Source: Parvibaculum sp040390855 (GTDB lineage: Bacteria; Pseudomonadota; Alphaproteobacteria; Parvibaculales; Parvibaculaceae). From it: DNA of 64,000 bases. The stretch lies in NCBI GenBank assembly GCA_040390855.1, contig JAZJXO010000015.1:14068-78067 (forward strand), in the 5' to 3' direction. The translations under genes were made by a program, and so were the position numbers. Positions 6,629 through 15,008 of the stretch are shown piece by piece. Numbering within the stretch: position 1 is the first letter of the stretch; each line of letters starts with the position of its first letter. The notes beneath the pieces are model-generated. The model saw only the letters and a list, made by a program, of their open reading frames with translations. It made no database searches and was not told the DNA's origin.

Positions 6629-8182
6629 TCAGTCAGCGTTGGTCAGGCTCGCGTCTTTGATCTCGACTTCCGAGATGCGGCGACTATCCATCTTCGTCAC
6701 AGTGAAGGTAAGACCGTCGCGCGTCAGCGTATCACCAAGCTCAGGGATGCGCCCAAGGAACCACATCACATAACCCGCGATGGTTGAATAATCATCGCCC
6801 TGCATCGACAGTTCGCGGCCCATGGCCACGCCCAGATGACGCATATCGGCCCAGCCTTCGACGCGCCAGTGGCCTTCGTCGAGTTTCTTCAGCCAATGGT
6901 CTTCGTCCTCGTCGGGAAACTCGCCCGCAATCGCTTCGAGCATATCGGTGGATGTCACGAGGCCCTCGATGCCGCCGTATTCGTCGGTGACAAACGCAAG
7001 TTGCACACGAGTGCGGCGGAACATGTCGAGAAGTTTCAACACGCCCAGACCCTCATGCACGACGAGCGGTTCTTTCACGCTATGCACTTCGTCGATCCGA
7101 CCGATAGTCAGCAAATCTTCCATCAGGTCTTTGGCGCGCGCATAGCCGACAAGATCATCAACGCCTGTACGACAGACGGGATAGAGCCCGTGCGGACTGT
7201 CACGCAATAGGCCCAGCACTTTTTCCTTATCGTCAGCGAGCGACACCCAAACAATGTCGAGACGCGGCGTCATAATGGAACTCACCTGCCGCTCGCCCAG
7301 CATCAGCACGCCGCTCACCATGCTGCGCTCCTCCTCGCCGAAGACATGCGGGCTTGCCGCAGGCTTCGTGCCGTCCGCGCCCGTCACCGCCTCGCCCTCT
7401 TCGATCTCGCCGCCGAGCAAACGGAAGACAGCTTCGGCGGTGCGCTGACGATAGGGCCGCTGCTCAACCACCTTCGTGTTGTTGCGATTGACCCATTGGT
7501 TGAATGTCTCGATGAGGATCGAGAAGCCGATAGCAGCATAGAGATAGCCTTTGGGAATATGAAAACCGAAACCTTCCGCAATAAGGCTGAAGCCGATCAT
7601 CATCAGGAAGCCAAGGCAGAGCACAACGACAGTCGGATGCGCATTGACGAAATTCGTCAGCGGGCGGGAAGCCAGCATCATCACGGCCATGGCGATAACA
7701 ACCGCCGCCATCATCACACCCAGATGCTCGACCATGCCGACCGCCGTGATCACGCTGTCGATGGAGAAGACAGCGTCCAGAATGATGATCTGCGTGACAA
7801 TGAGCCAGAAGCCCGCATGAACCTTCTGTGCATTGCGTCCTTCATGCACCGGCTCAAGCCGCTCATGCAGCTCCATCGTCGCTTTGGTGAGCAGGAAGAT
7901 GCCGCCCGCCAGCATGATGAGATCACGCCCCGATATGTCGAACCCGTAGAACGAAACCAGCGGCGCAGTCAGCGTCACCATCCATGAAATGCTGGCGAGG
8001 AGGCCAAGGCGCATGAACAGCGCGAGCGACAGGCCGATGAGCCGCGCACGGTCGCGTTGCTCCGGCGGCAATTTGTCAGCGAGGATCGCAATAAAAACGA
8101 GATTGTCGATACCAAGCACAATCTCAAGCACGACGAGGGTGGCAAGACCTATCCAGATCGTCGGATCAGCTATCCATTCCAT
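6629..8182 (-). CDS. TerC-family membrane protein with CBS pair and CorC/HlyC domain
   Basis: A 517-residue inner-membrane protein. Residues 1 to about 220 are a TerC-type membrane domain (WIGLATLVVLEIVLGIDNLV, with the acidic DAVFSIDSV motif typical of metal handling). A CBS-domain pair follows (about 300-415, including SSIMTPRLDIVWV and FVTDEYGGIEGLVT). The C-terminal CorC/HlyC domain (about 430-510) ends the protein. E. coli YoaE and YegH share this architecture. TerC proteins are linked to manganese and other metal export at the membrane, but the substrate here is not shown. It lies 9 bases after apt and 15 bases before mtnA, inside the methylthioadenosine operon, which is an unusual place for it. 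Confidence 0.9.
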   Translation of the reverse strand: MEWIADPTIWIGLATLVVLEIVLGIDNLVFIAILADKLPPEQRDRARLIGLSLALFMRLGLLASISWMVTLTAPLVSFYGFDISGRDLIMLAGGIFLLTKATMELHERLEPVHEGRNAQKVHAGFWLIVTQIIILDAVFSIDSVITAVGMVEHLGVMMAAVVIAMAVMMLASRPLTNFVNAHPTVVVLCLGFLMMIGFSLIAEGFGFHIPKGYLYAAIGFSILIETFNQWVNRNNTKVVEQRPYRQRTAEAVFRLLGGEIEEGEAVTGADGTKPAASPHVFGEEERSMVSGVLMLGERQVSSIMTPRLDIVWVSLADDKEKVLGLLRDSPHGLYPVCRTGVDDLVGYARAKDLMEDLLTIGRIDEVHSVKEPLVVHEGLGVLKLLDMFRRTRVQLAFVTDEYGGIEGLVTSTDMLEAIAGEFPDEDEDHWLKKLDEGHWRVEGWADMRHLGVAMGRELSMQGDDYSTIAGYVMWFLGRIPELGDTLTRDGLTFTVTKMDSRRISEVEIKDASLTNAD

Positions 8183-8191
8183 GACGGGTAT

Positions 8192-8719
8192 TTAATGTCC
8201 TTCATAAGAGCAAAGCGACAAGACTTCGATGTCGAGTGCTTCCAGGCGTTCACGTCCGCCGAGAGCGGGCAGTTCGATCACAAAGCTCGACGCCAGCACA
8301 TTGCCGCCCGCCCGCGTGATGAGCTTGACGGCGGCCTCCGCCGTGCCGCCCGTCGCGATGAGGTCGTCGATCAGCAACACGCGCGCATCTTTGCCGATCG
8401 CATCGGTATGAATTTCGACAACATCGGTGCCATATTCAAGATCATATTCCTGCGCGATTGTGGAAAACGGTAATTTCCCTTTTTTGCGCACCGGCACGAA
8501 ACCAAGACCCAGTTGATGCGCTACCGCACCGCCGAGAATGAACCCCCGCGCCTCGATACCCGCCACCACGTCGAACTTCGCGCCCTGATGAAGTTGGACA
8601 AGCGCATCAATCGCCGTTCGGAACCCTTGTGGGTCGCTCAGGAGCGTCGTGATGTCCCGAAAGAGAATGCCGTCTTTGGGGTAATCGGGAATCGTGCGGA
8701 TAAATTGTTTCACATCCAT
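8192..8719 (-). CDS. apt: Adenine phosphoribosyltransferase
   Basis: A 175-residue type I phosphoribosyltransferase that joins adenine and PRPP to give AMP. The PRPP-binding loop VLLIDDLIATGGTA and the N-terminal IPDYPKDGILFRDIT signature are canonical. The ATG at 8719 gives the family length; an in-frame extension upstream overlaps mtnP and looks like shadow sequence. An AAGAGAA ribosome site precedes it, 14 bases after the mtnP stop. MtnP releases adenine from methylthioadenosine, so co-transcription with apt recycles the base. Confidence 0.96.
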   Translation of the reverse strand: MDVKQFIRTIPDYPKDGILFRDITTLLSDPQGFRTAIDALVQLHQGAKFDVVAGIEARGFILGGAVAHQLGLGFVPVRKKGKLPFSTIAQEYDLEYGTDVVEIHTDAIGKDARVLLIDDLIATGGTAEAAVKLITRAGGNVLASSFVIELPALGGRERLEALDIEVLSLCSYEGH

Positions 8720-8733
8720 AATCAAAAATTCTC

Positions 8734-9615
8734 TTATGACTTGAGAACGCGGCCTGCGACCGCATCCAATTTGGCAATGAGGGTCGGATCGCGTTTTTCC
8801 GGCGCGGTAATGAAAGCAAAATCGAGTGCCGTGTCGATGGGCGACGGTGTGCGTTCGGGACCGATGCGCATCGCCACCGCACGCAATACGATGCGCGAGT
8901 TCTCTGCATTCTCGCCGAGAATCTTGATCACCGAGGCGACGTCCACATTGGCATGTGTGTCGTGCCAGCAATCATAATCCGTCACCATGGCAATGGTGGC
9001 ATAAGGGATCTCGGCTTCGCGCGCGAGTTTTGCTTCCGGCATATTGGTCATGCCAATGACCGCGCAGCCCCATGAACGATAGAGCATACTCTCGGCATAG
9101 GTCGAGAATTGCGGACCTTCCATGACCATGTAAGTGCCGCCACGCGCATGGGCAATGCCATTCGCCTTGCAGGCCGCTTCGATATGGTCGCCGAGACGCG
9201 GGCAGACGGGATCCGCCATCGACACATGCGCCACGAGCCCCGGCCCGAAGAAACTCTTTTCGCGCGCGAAGCTGCGGTCGATGAACTGATCGACAATCAC
9301 AAATGTGCCCGGCGGCAATTCTTCCTTGAGCGACCCGACGGCGGAGACCGAAATAATATCGGTGACGCCGACGCGCTTCATCGCGTCGATATTGGCGCGG
9401 TAATTGATGCTGGTCGGCGAGTGCGGATGCCCGCGCCCGTGACGGGGCAGGAACACCATGTCCACATCACCGTTCGCGGTCGGTAGTGTGCCGAAATGCA
9501 GTTCGTCCGACGGCTCGCCCCACGGAGTCGCCACCGCCGCCCAGCGCTCGTTCTTGAGACCGGGAAATTCGTACACGCCGCTGCCGCCGATGACACCCAG
9601 AACTGTCTTTGTCAT
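8734..9615 (-). CDS. mtnP: S-methyl-5'-thioadenosine phosphorylase
   Basis: A 293-residue purine nucleoside phosphorylase-family enzyme. It splits 5'-methylthioadenosine, the by-product of polyamine and homoserine-lactone synthesis, into adenine and 5-methylthioribose-1-phosphate. Signatures include IGGSGVYEFPGL at the N-terminus, FLPRHGRGHPHSPT, VSAVGSL, and the substrate-pocket segment MEGPQFSTYAES. MTDYDCWH is also typical of MtnP. It is the first gene of the minus-strand operon whose products act on both of its products: apt on adenine, mtnA and the aldolase on the sugar phosphate. Confidence 0.95.
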   Translation of the reverse strand: MTKTVLGVIGGSGVYEFPGLKNERWAAVATPWGEPSDELHFGTLPTANGDVDMVFLPRHGRGHPHSPTSINYRANIDAMKRVGVTDIISVSAVGSLKEELPPGTFVIVDQFIDRSFAREKSFFGPGLVAHVSMADPVCPRLGDHIEAACKANGIAHARGGTYMVMEGPQFSTYAESMLYRSWGCAVIGMTNMPEAKLAREAEIPYATIAMVTDYDCWHDTHANVDVASVIKILGENAENSRIVLRAVAMRIGPERTPSPIDTALDFAFITAPEKRDPTLIAKLDAVAGRVLKS

Positions 9616-9706
9616 TTACTCCCCGAAACTGCCGTACCTGCATGAAGCGGGCGGCGAAAGATACCCTCTGCCGCCGGATCGGTGAAGGGCGGGATGGGCG
9701 GTCAAA

Positions 9707-9734
9707 TGAAAAAGGGTCTCAGAACGAGACCCTT
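9707..9734 (-). terminator. Rho-independent terminator of the cytochrome bc1 operon
   Basis: Perfect 9-base stem AAGGGTCTC/GAGACCCTT (9712-9720 with 9726-9734) and a 5-base loop. On the minus strand it is followed by a run of T. It lies 30 bases after the cytochrome c1 stop, separating that operon from mtnP. Confidence 0.88.
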
Positions 9735-9763
9735 CTCCGAACATATGATGGTTTTGCAACCGT

Positions 9764-10573
9764 TTAGTGTTGGTCCGCCCAGACTTTGCGTGTGACAAAG
9801 AACAGGATACCGGCCAGAGCGATAAGGTAAATCATAACCTGAAAGCCGATGCGGTGACGGGCTTCGAGCTTGGGCTCGGCCGTCCACATCAGGAAGGCCG
9901 ACACGTCTCTCGACATCTGCTCGGCTGTGTTGGGTGTACCGTCCTCAAAATCGACCTGACCATCCACAAGCGGATTTGGCATGGCGATGATGCCGCCGCC
10001 CGCTGCGAAGACGGGGTTGTAATGACCACCGGCAGGGATCGTCACACCGGCAGGCACTTCTTCTGTGTAGCCGGTGAGCAGGGCATGGATGTAATCCGGG
10101 CCGCCTTCACGCGCCTTGGCGATGAGCGACAGATCAGGCGGAACAGCACCAAGGGTAGCGGCGGCCGCTTCATCATTCGCGTAAGGCGAGGGAAACTTGT
10201 CCTTGCCTTCGGCGGGACGTTCGAACATGTCACCGGCCTGATCCGGACCATCCTGCACTTTATAGTCGGACGCGATGACCTTCATCTGGGCTTCTGTGAA
10301 TTCCGGTCCGCCTTCTTCAGCAAGATTGCGGAACGACACGTAATGCATCGAATGACAAGTGGCGCAGACTTCCTTGTAGACCTTGTAGCCGCGACGAAGC
10401 TGGCTACGGTCGAAGGTGCCGAACGGACCATTGAAGGTCCAGTCGATCTTTTCGAGTTCCGCTTCACCCTCGGAAGCGAAAGCCTGCTTCACCGGCACGA
10501 AGCCGATGGCAAGAGCGACTGTGGCGACAGCAGCAGCGGCGATGGTGAGTTTCTGGATCATCTTCATTTTCAT
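9764..10573 (-). CDS. petC: Cytochrome c1, ubiquinol-cytochrome c reductase
   Basis: The cytochrome c1 subunit of complex III, 269 residues. A cleavable signal peptide (about 1-34, ending AFA) sends it to the periplasm. The covalent haem site is CATCH at 70-74. The axial methionine is in the AMPNPL motif, and a single C-terminal TM helix (about 243-262) anchors it. The start at 10573 is chosen because GGGGGAACGG lies just before that ATG; a GTG six codons earlier overlaps the cytochrome b stop. It passes electrons from the Rieske protein to soluble cytochrome c. Last gene of the petABC operon. Confidence 0.95.
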   Translation of the reverse strand: MKMKMIQKLTIAAAAVATVALAIGFVPVKQAFASEGEAELEKIDWTFNGPFGTFDRSQLRRGYKVYKEVCATCHSMHYVSFRNLAEEGGPEFTEAQMKVIASDYKVQDGPDQAGDMFERPAEGKDKFPSPYANDEAAAATLGAVPPDLSLIAKAREGGPDYIHALLTGYTEEVPAGVTIPAGGHYNPVFAAGGGIIAMPNPLVDGQVDFEDGTPNTAEQMSRDVSAFLMWTAEPKLEARHRIGFQVMIYLIALAGILFFVTRKVWADQH

Positions 10574-10587
10574 ATCCGTTCCCCCAC

Positions 10588-11862
10588 TCAAGCCTTGGCC
10601 GCAGCGGTTTTACCGCCCAGCACCGAGGCCGCAATGCTTTCAGGCAAGGGCTTCGGCCGTTCGATCAGACCCAGAAGCGGGAACAGAACGATGAAGTGGA
10701 AGAAGTAGTAGAAAGTCAGCAGGCGCGCGAGATGCGTGACAATGATGTCAACGCCGCCAACCGAGAACAGAACATTGTCCGGCATCTGACCGCCACACCA
10801 GCCAAGAACCAGGCAGACGACGAGGAAGAGCCAGAAAAACTGCTTGTAGAGCGGACGGAACCGCGCCGAACGCACCTTCGATGTATCGAGCCAGGGCAGA
10901 ACGAAGAGGATCGCAATGGCACCGAACATCAAGATGACGCCGCCGATCTTGGATGGCACAGCACGCAGGATCGCGTAGAACGGCAAGAGATACCATTCCG
11001 GAACGATATGCAGCGGTGTCTTCAGCGGGTTTGCCACCGTGTAGTTTTCAACGTCACCAAGCGCGTTCGGCGTGAAGAAGACAAAGTAGGCAAACATGAC
11101 GAGAAAGACGCTGAGACCGAACGCGTCCTTCACCGTCGCATAGGGTGTGAAAGCAACCGTGTCCTGATCCTTGTTCTTCACTTCAACACCGGCAGGGTTG
11201 CTCTGGCCGGTCACATGCAGCGCCCAGATATGCAGAACGACAACACCGAAGATGAGGAAGGGGAAGAGATAGTGCAGCGAGAAGAAGCGGTTGATGGTCG
11301 GATCACCGATCGAATAACCACCCCACAGCCATGTGGCAACCGACTGACCGACAACAGGAATGGCACCGAAGAGATTGGTGATAACCGTCGCGCCCCAGAA
11401 GCTCATCTGGCCCCAAGGAAGCACATAGCCGAAGAAGGCCGTGGCCATCATCAGAAGATAAATCAGGCAGCCGAGAATCCAGAGCACTTCGCGCGGCGCC
11501 TTGTAGGAGCCGTAATAGAGACCGCGGAACATGTGGATATAAACGGCAACGAAGAACATCGACGCGCCGTTGGCATGTGCGTAGCGCAGCACCCAGCCAT
11601 AGTTCACATCACGCATGATGCTTTCGACCGAGGCGAAGGCAAGCGCTGTCGTCGGCACGTAATGCATGGCCAGCACGACGCCCGTAACGATCTGGGCGAC
11701 GAGAACGAATGTGAGAATGCCGCCGAAGGTCCACCAGTAGTTGAGGTTCTTCGGGACAGGGTAGCTCACCGCCGAGTCATGCGCGAGGCGCACGATGGGG
11801 AGGCGACTGTCAAGCCAACGGGTGAAGCCGTTGCTGGGATTGTAAGTGCTGTGACCGCTCAT
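10588..11862 (-). CDS. petB: Cytochrome b, ubiquinol-cytochrome c reductase
   Basis: The 424-residue membrane core of complex III. Haem-binding histidines are visible in RYAHANGASMFFVAVYIHMFRG (given here only as a family landmark, split across helix B) and in the LHYLFPF and VVLHIWALH helix D segments. The quinol-oxidation pocket carries the PEWY motif (IVPEWYLLPFYAILRAVP). Eight helices are expected and the hydrophobic pattern agrees. The ATG at 11862 follows GGGGAGCG at 6 bases spacing. It lies 14 bases after the Rieske stop and before cytochrome c1, the usual order. Confidence 0.95.
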   Translation of the reverse strand: MSGHSTYNPSNGFTRWLDSRLPIVRLAHDSAVSYPVPKNLNYWWTFGGILTFVLVAQIVTGVVLAMHYVPTTALAFASVESIMRDVNYGWVLRYAHANGASMFFVAVYIHMFRGLYYGSYKAPREVLWILGCLIYLLMMATAFFGYVLPWGQMSFWGATVITNLFGAIPVVGQSVATWLWGGYSIGDPTINRFFSLHYLFPFLIFGVVVLHIWALHVTGQSNPAGVEVKNKDQDTVAFTPYATVKDAFGLSVFLVMFAYFVFFTPNALGDVENYTVANPLKTPLHIVPEWYLLPFYAILRAVPSKIGGVILMFGAIAILFVLPWLDTSKVRSARFRPLYKQFFWLFLVVCLVLGWCGGQMPDNVLFSVGGVDIIVTHLARLLTFYYFFHFIVLFPLLGLIERPKPLPESIAASVLGGKTAAAKA

Positions 11863-11876
11863 GTGTTTCGCTCCCC

Positions 11877-12416
11877 TCAACCGATCTGAATTTTGGTGTC
11901 GGAAACGAACTTGTAGGGCGGCACTTCCAGATTAAGAGGTGCGGGACCCTTACGGATACGACCCGATGTGTCGTAGACCGAGCCATGGCAAGGGCAGAAG
12001 TAACCGTCATACTCGCCTTTATAAGCGAGCGGGATGCAGCCCAGATGTGTGCAGACGCCAATCAGGATCAGCCATTCGGGATGCAGCTTGCCGTCGATGC
12101 CTTTCACGAGGCGGGCATCATCGGCCTGCGGATCGCGCAAGTCATTGATGTCGACCGCGTCGGCGTCGGCAATTTCCTTCTCGGTGCGGTGACGCACGAA
12201 GACCGGCTTGCCGCGCCATTTGACTGTGATCTCCTGACCAAGGGGGACAGCCCCGATGTCGAGTTCAATCGAGGCCAGCGCCAAAACCGAGGCATCGGGG
12301 TTCATCTGATCAATCAAGGGCCAAACGGCCGCGCCTGCGCCAATGGCTGCAAACGCTCCGGTCGCCACATAAAGGAAATCGCGCCGTGTTGGCTCGACCG
12401 CGTGGATATCTGCCAC
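11877..12416 (-). CDS. petA: Rieske iron-sulfur subunit, ubiquinol-cytochrome c reductase
   Basis: A 179-residue Rieske protein. The N-terminus carries a Tat-like signal-anchor (EPTRRDFLYVATGAFAAIGA), then the [2Fe-2S] ligands in CTHLGC and CPCHGS near the C-terminus. I chose GTG at 12416 because GAGGAG lies 8 bases before it and it gives the family length. A longer in-frame reading to 12605 adds 63 residues without family likeness. The protein moves electrons from ubiquinol to cytochrome c1. First gene of the bc1 operon. Confidence 0.93.
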   Translation of the reverse strand: MADIHAVEPTRRDFLYVATGAFAAIGAGAAVWPLIDQMNPDASVLALASIELDIGAVPLGQEITVKWRGKPVFVRHRTEKEIADADAVDINDLRDPQADDARLVKGIDGKLHPEWLILIGVCTHLGCIPLAYKGEYDGYFCPCHGSVYDTSGRIRKGPAPLNLEVPPYKFVSDTKIQIG

Positions 12417-12744
12417 GGTTGGGCTCTCCTCGTCTGAATAATGCCGCACCGGTCCCCACCCGCCTGGCCCGGCGGCACCCTTGTAAGCAAACCCCCAAGG
12501 ATGAGGAAACAGCACAACGTCAACTTGTTTAACGGGAGCGAAAGTTACCGCCAAAAGCGGACACGAATCCCCTGCTTTCGCCCCATGTGCGAGGTTTTGT
12601 GGCATCCAATCAAGGCGTTGTCTAGGGGATCGTTTATTGTGGCAGGATGACGCATCGCCGCATTGTCAAAAGCGCGGCATTTGGGTGCCAAATAAAGGTT
12701 TTCTGTGCCTTTTTTGCGAGTCATTCGCGACTGGAAGCTGAACC
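12417..12744. promoter_or_regulatory. Divergent promoter region between petA and trmL
   Basis: A 328-base gap between divergent genes. It must hold the promoters for the bc1 operon and for trmL-hemF. A perfect small palindrome ATTTGG-GTG-CCAAAT lies at 12679-12693, 52 bases before trmL, and may be an operator. No RNA gene or further conserved structure is seen. Confidence 0.35.
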
Positions 12745-13230
12745 ATGCGCCTTGCGCTTTTCGAGCCCGACATCCCTCAAAACACCGGCACGCTGATCCG
12801 CCTCGGCGCTTGCCTCGGATTGCCCGTCGACATCATCGAGCCGACAGGCTTTGCATGGAGCGACAAGGCTCTGAAACGCGCAGGACTCGACTATTGGGAG
12901 ATGGCCGATGTCACCCGCCACAATGACTGGACGGCCTTCAACGCGAGCCGCAATGGCCGTCTCGTCCTGCTGACCACTAAAAGCACCTTGCCTTATACCG
13001 CCTTCACGTTCCAAGCCGATGACATCCTCCTCCTCGGCCGTGAATCAGCAGGCGTACCGCCGGAAGTCCACGCCGCCGCCGACGCACGGCTCACGATTCC
13101 CATGCGCGCGGGCGCACGCTCGGTCAATGTCGCCGTTGCCGCCACCATGGTCATAGGTGAATGCCTAAGGCAGACAGCAGGCTTTCCGGAGGCTAAAAGC
13201 GGGAACGAGACTTTGGGAGACAAAAAATGA
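12745..13230 (+). CDS. trmL: tRNA (cytidine/uridine-34-2'-O)-methyltransferase
   Basis: A 161-residue SPOUT-class (knotted) methyltransferase. It methylates the 2'-O of the wobble base in tRNA-Leu isoacceptors using SAM. The N-terminus MRLALFEPDIPQNTGTLIRL, the TGFAWSDKALKRAGLDYW block and the C-terminal knot (LLGRESAGVP, then IPMRAGARSVNVAVA) match TrmL. The ATG follows GGAAGC at suitable distance. Its stop overlaps the hemF start by 4 bases (ATGA), so the two are translationally coupled. Confidence 0.95.
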   Translation: MRLALFEPDIPQNTGTLIRLGACLGLPVDIIEPTGFAWSDKALKRAGLDYWEMADVTRHNDWTAFNASRNGRLVLLTTKSTLPYTAFTFQADDILLLGRESAGVPPEVHAAADARLTIPMRAGARSVNVAVAATMVIGECLRQTAGFPEAKSGNETLGDKK

Positions 13231-14111
13231 CCGCTGCCGACCTCATCGAACAACGCAAAGCAAAAGCCGCCGTCTGGTTCCGTGATTTACGCGACCAGAT
13301 CTGCGCGGAGTTCGAGCAAATCGAACGCGAGCTGACCGGCCCCTTAAGCGACCGCACGCCCGGCACTTTTGAGCGCACGCTCTGGAAACGCGGCGACGGC
13401 GCGAAAGACCTCGGCGGCGGCGAAATGTCCGTGATGCATGGCCGCGTTTTTGAAAAAGTCGGCGTCCATATCTCGGTCGTCCATGGCGAGTTTTCCGAGG
13501 AGTTCCGCAAACAGATGCAAGGGGCCGAAGAAGACCCGCGCTTCTGGGCCGCAGGCATCTCGCTCATCGCCCATATGCAAAACCCGCATGTCCCTGCCGT
13601 CCATATGAACACGCGCCATGTCGTGACCACCAAAGCCTGGTTCGGCGGCGGCGGCGACCTCACCCCCGTGCTCAACGAACAACGCCACGACGATCATCCC
13701 GATACGGTGGAGTTCCACGCCGCGATGAAAGCGGCCTGCGACACCCACGACGCAACCTACTATCCGAAATTCAAAAAATGGTGCGACGAGTATTTCTACC
13801 TGCCCCATCGCAAGGAACCGCGCGGCACCGGCGGCATCTTTTATGACCACCACGACAGCGGCAACTGGGACAAGGACTTCGATTTCACGCAGGATGTCGG
13901 AAAATCCTTCGCGAGCGTCTACCCCAAACTCGTCCGCCGCCACATGAACGACCCGTGGGGCAAAGAGGAACGCGAAGAACAGTTGATCCGTCGCGGCCGC
14001 TACGTCGAGTTCAACCTGCTCTATGATCGCGGCACAACATTTGGACTGAAAACAGGCGGCAACGTGGACTCGATCCTCTCGTCCATGCCACCGGAAGTGA
14101 AATGGCCGTAA
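13227..14111 (+). CDS. hemF: Oxygen-dependent coproporphyrinogen III oxidase
   Basis: A 294-residue aerobic coproporphyrinogen oxidase. It decarboxylates coproporphyrinogen III to protoporphyrinogen IX in haem synthesis, with O2. Landmarks are GGGEMSVMHGRVFEK, HMNTRHVVT, the AWFGGGGDLTP loop, FYLPHRKEPRGTGGIFYD and the C-terminal EFNLLYDRGTTFGLKTGGN. It is cytoplasmic and full length. It is coupled to trmL and sits near the bc1 operon, a haem-using complex, though on the other strand. Confidence 0.96.
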   Translation: MTAADLIEQRKAKAAVWFRDLRDQICAEFEQIERELTGPLSDRTPGTFERTLWKRGDGAKDLGGGEMSVMHGRVFEKVGVHISVVHGEFSEEFRKQMQGAEEDPRFWAAGISLIAHMQNPHVPAVHMNTRHVVTTKAWFGGGGDLTPVLNEQRHDDHPDTVEFHAAMKAACDTHDATYYPKFKKWCDEYFYLPHRKEPRGTGGIFYDHHDSGNWDKDFDFTQDVGKSFASVYPKLVRRHMNDPWGKEEREEQLIRRGRYVEFNLLYDRGTTFGLKTGGNVDSILSSMPPEVKWP

Positions 14112-14154
14112 ATCGTATCCTCTCCCCCCGTCGGGGGCGACGGCGACGAAGATT

Positions 14155-14457
14155 TCACCGCACCAATTCGCCCATCAACCGCTCGCGGAATTCCGGCGAT
14201 GACAGAACAATGATGAGCACCCCGTTCAGCAAAACCAGGAAATTAAGATAGGTGCGGAACGGCTCTTTCCGCGTCTTGTGACGGAACACACGCTGGCCCG
14301 CAAACGCGCCCAGCGCACCGCCGATGGCGGCAAGCGTGAGCAGCGTCTTTTCCGGCAGACGATACATATCATGCGCTGCGCAATACTTGTCCCAGCCGAA
14401 GGCGAGAAAGCTCGCGCCGTTGATCGCCGCAAAATAAATGATGAATTGCAGCGCCAC
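14155..14457 (-). CDS. DUF1294 family small membrane protein
   Basis: A 100-residue protein with about three hydrophobic segments, the last at the C-terminal region (LNFLVLLNGVLIIVLS). The central FGWDKYCAA and GGALGAFAGQRVFRHKTRKEPF are the DUF1294 hallmarks. Function is unknown. GTG at 14457 is used because AAGGAG precedes it by 8 bases; a longer frame would overlap the upstream gene with unrelated sequence. Last gene of the DUF1285-NUDIX-cca run. Confidence 0.85.
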   Translation of the reverse strand: MALQFIIYFAAINGASFLAFGWDKYCAAHDMYRLPEKTLLTLAAIGGALGAFAGQRVFRHKTRKEPFRTYLNFLVLLNGVLIIVLSSPEFRERLMGELVR

Positions 14458-14462
14458 AGAAT

Positions 14463-15008
14463 TCACTCCTTGCTGTAGCGGACAATATCGGCAAGCGTCG
14501 CGCGCAAGTGTCCGTGCTGACCGAAATCCCATGTCGCGCCGAAGGCAATGTCATCCACTTTCCAGCCACCGGCGCGTTTGACGAGCGCGAGCTTGTCCGT
14601 CCAGGTCGTCGGCTTATCGCCCGACGCTTCGGCATAAGCGAGATCGATATCGCAATAGGCATTGTCGCTTTCGATGGCGCATTGACCGAGTTTGTATGAC
14701 GTCGCGCCTTCAAACAGCGACGTGAACACATCGCCTTCAAACAGTGGCGGTTCCTGATTTTTCGTCGCGTTGAAATGCGCTTCCTCAGCCGTATTTGCAT
14801 CCGCCAGCGCAAGTTCCAATGCAGGCGAAATCAGCGGTGCAAACTTCGCGCGCATCGCATCATCAGGCACCCCGCGCGGTTTTTCTTTCATGTAAAGATC
14901 ATAAAAAGCACGTGCGGCACGTGGCGGCGCATCGCTGTCAGCGAAAGCAGACGACACACCGGCAGCAAGCGACACCGCCAAGACAAGAGTCTTAAAACCC
15001 GCAGGCAT
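14463..15008 (-). CDS. Secreted DUF3828-like protein
   Basis: A 181-residue protein with a clear signal peptide (about 1-24, SSAFADS). The mature part has the RAFYDLYM start, a FEGDVFTSLFEG block, two cysteines (QCAIESDNAYCDID) that could form a disulfide, and a C-terminal GGWKVDDIAFG. This pattern resembles the DUF3828 family of periplasmic proteins of unknown function. The ATG at 15008 overlaps the cca stop (TGATG), indicating coupled translation. The family placement is from memory of motifs, so moderate. Confidence 0.65.
   Translation of the reverse strand: MPAGFKTLVLAVSLAAGVSSAFADSDAPPRAARAFYDLYMKEKPRGVPDDAMRAKFAPLISPALELALADANTAEEAHFNATKNQEPPLFEGDVFTSLFEGATSYKLGQCAIESDNAYCDIDLAYAEASGDKPTTWTDKLALVKRAGGWKVDDIAFGATWDFGQHGHLRATLADIVRYSKE

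Noticed and set aside
5387..6787. 466-codon plus-strand frame opposite the aldolase and mtnA
   Set aside because: It lies antisense to two well-supported enzymes and has no recognisable motif.
10696..11889. 397-codon frame opposite cytochrome b
   Set aside because: Highly charged shadow of a hydrophobic gene; no function.
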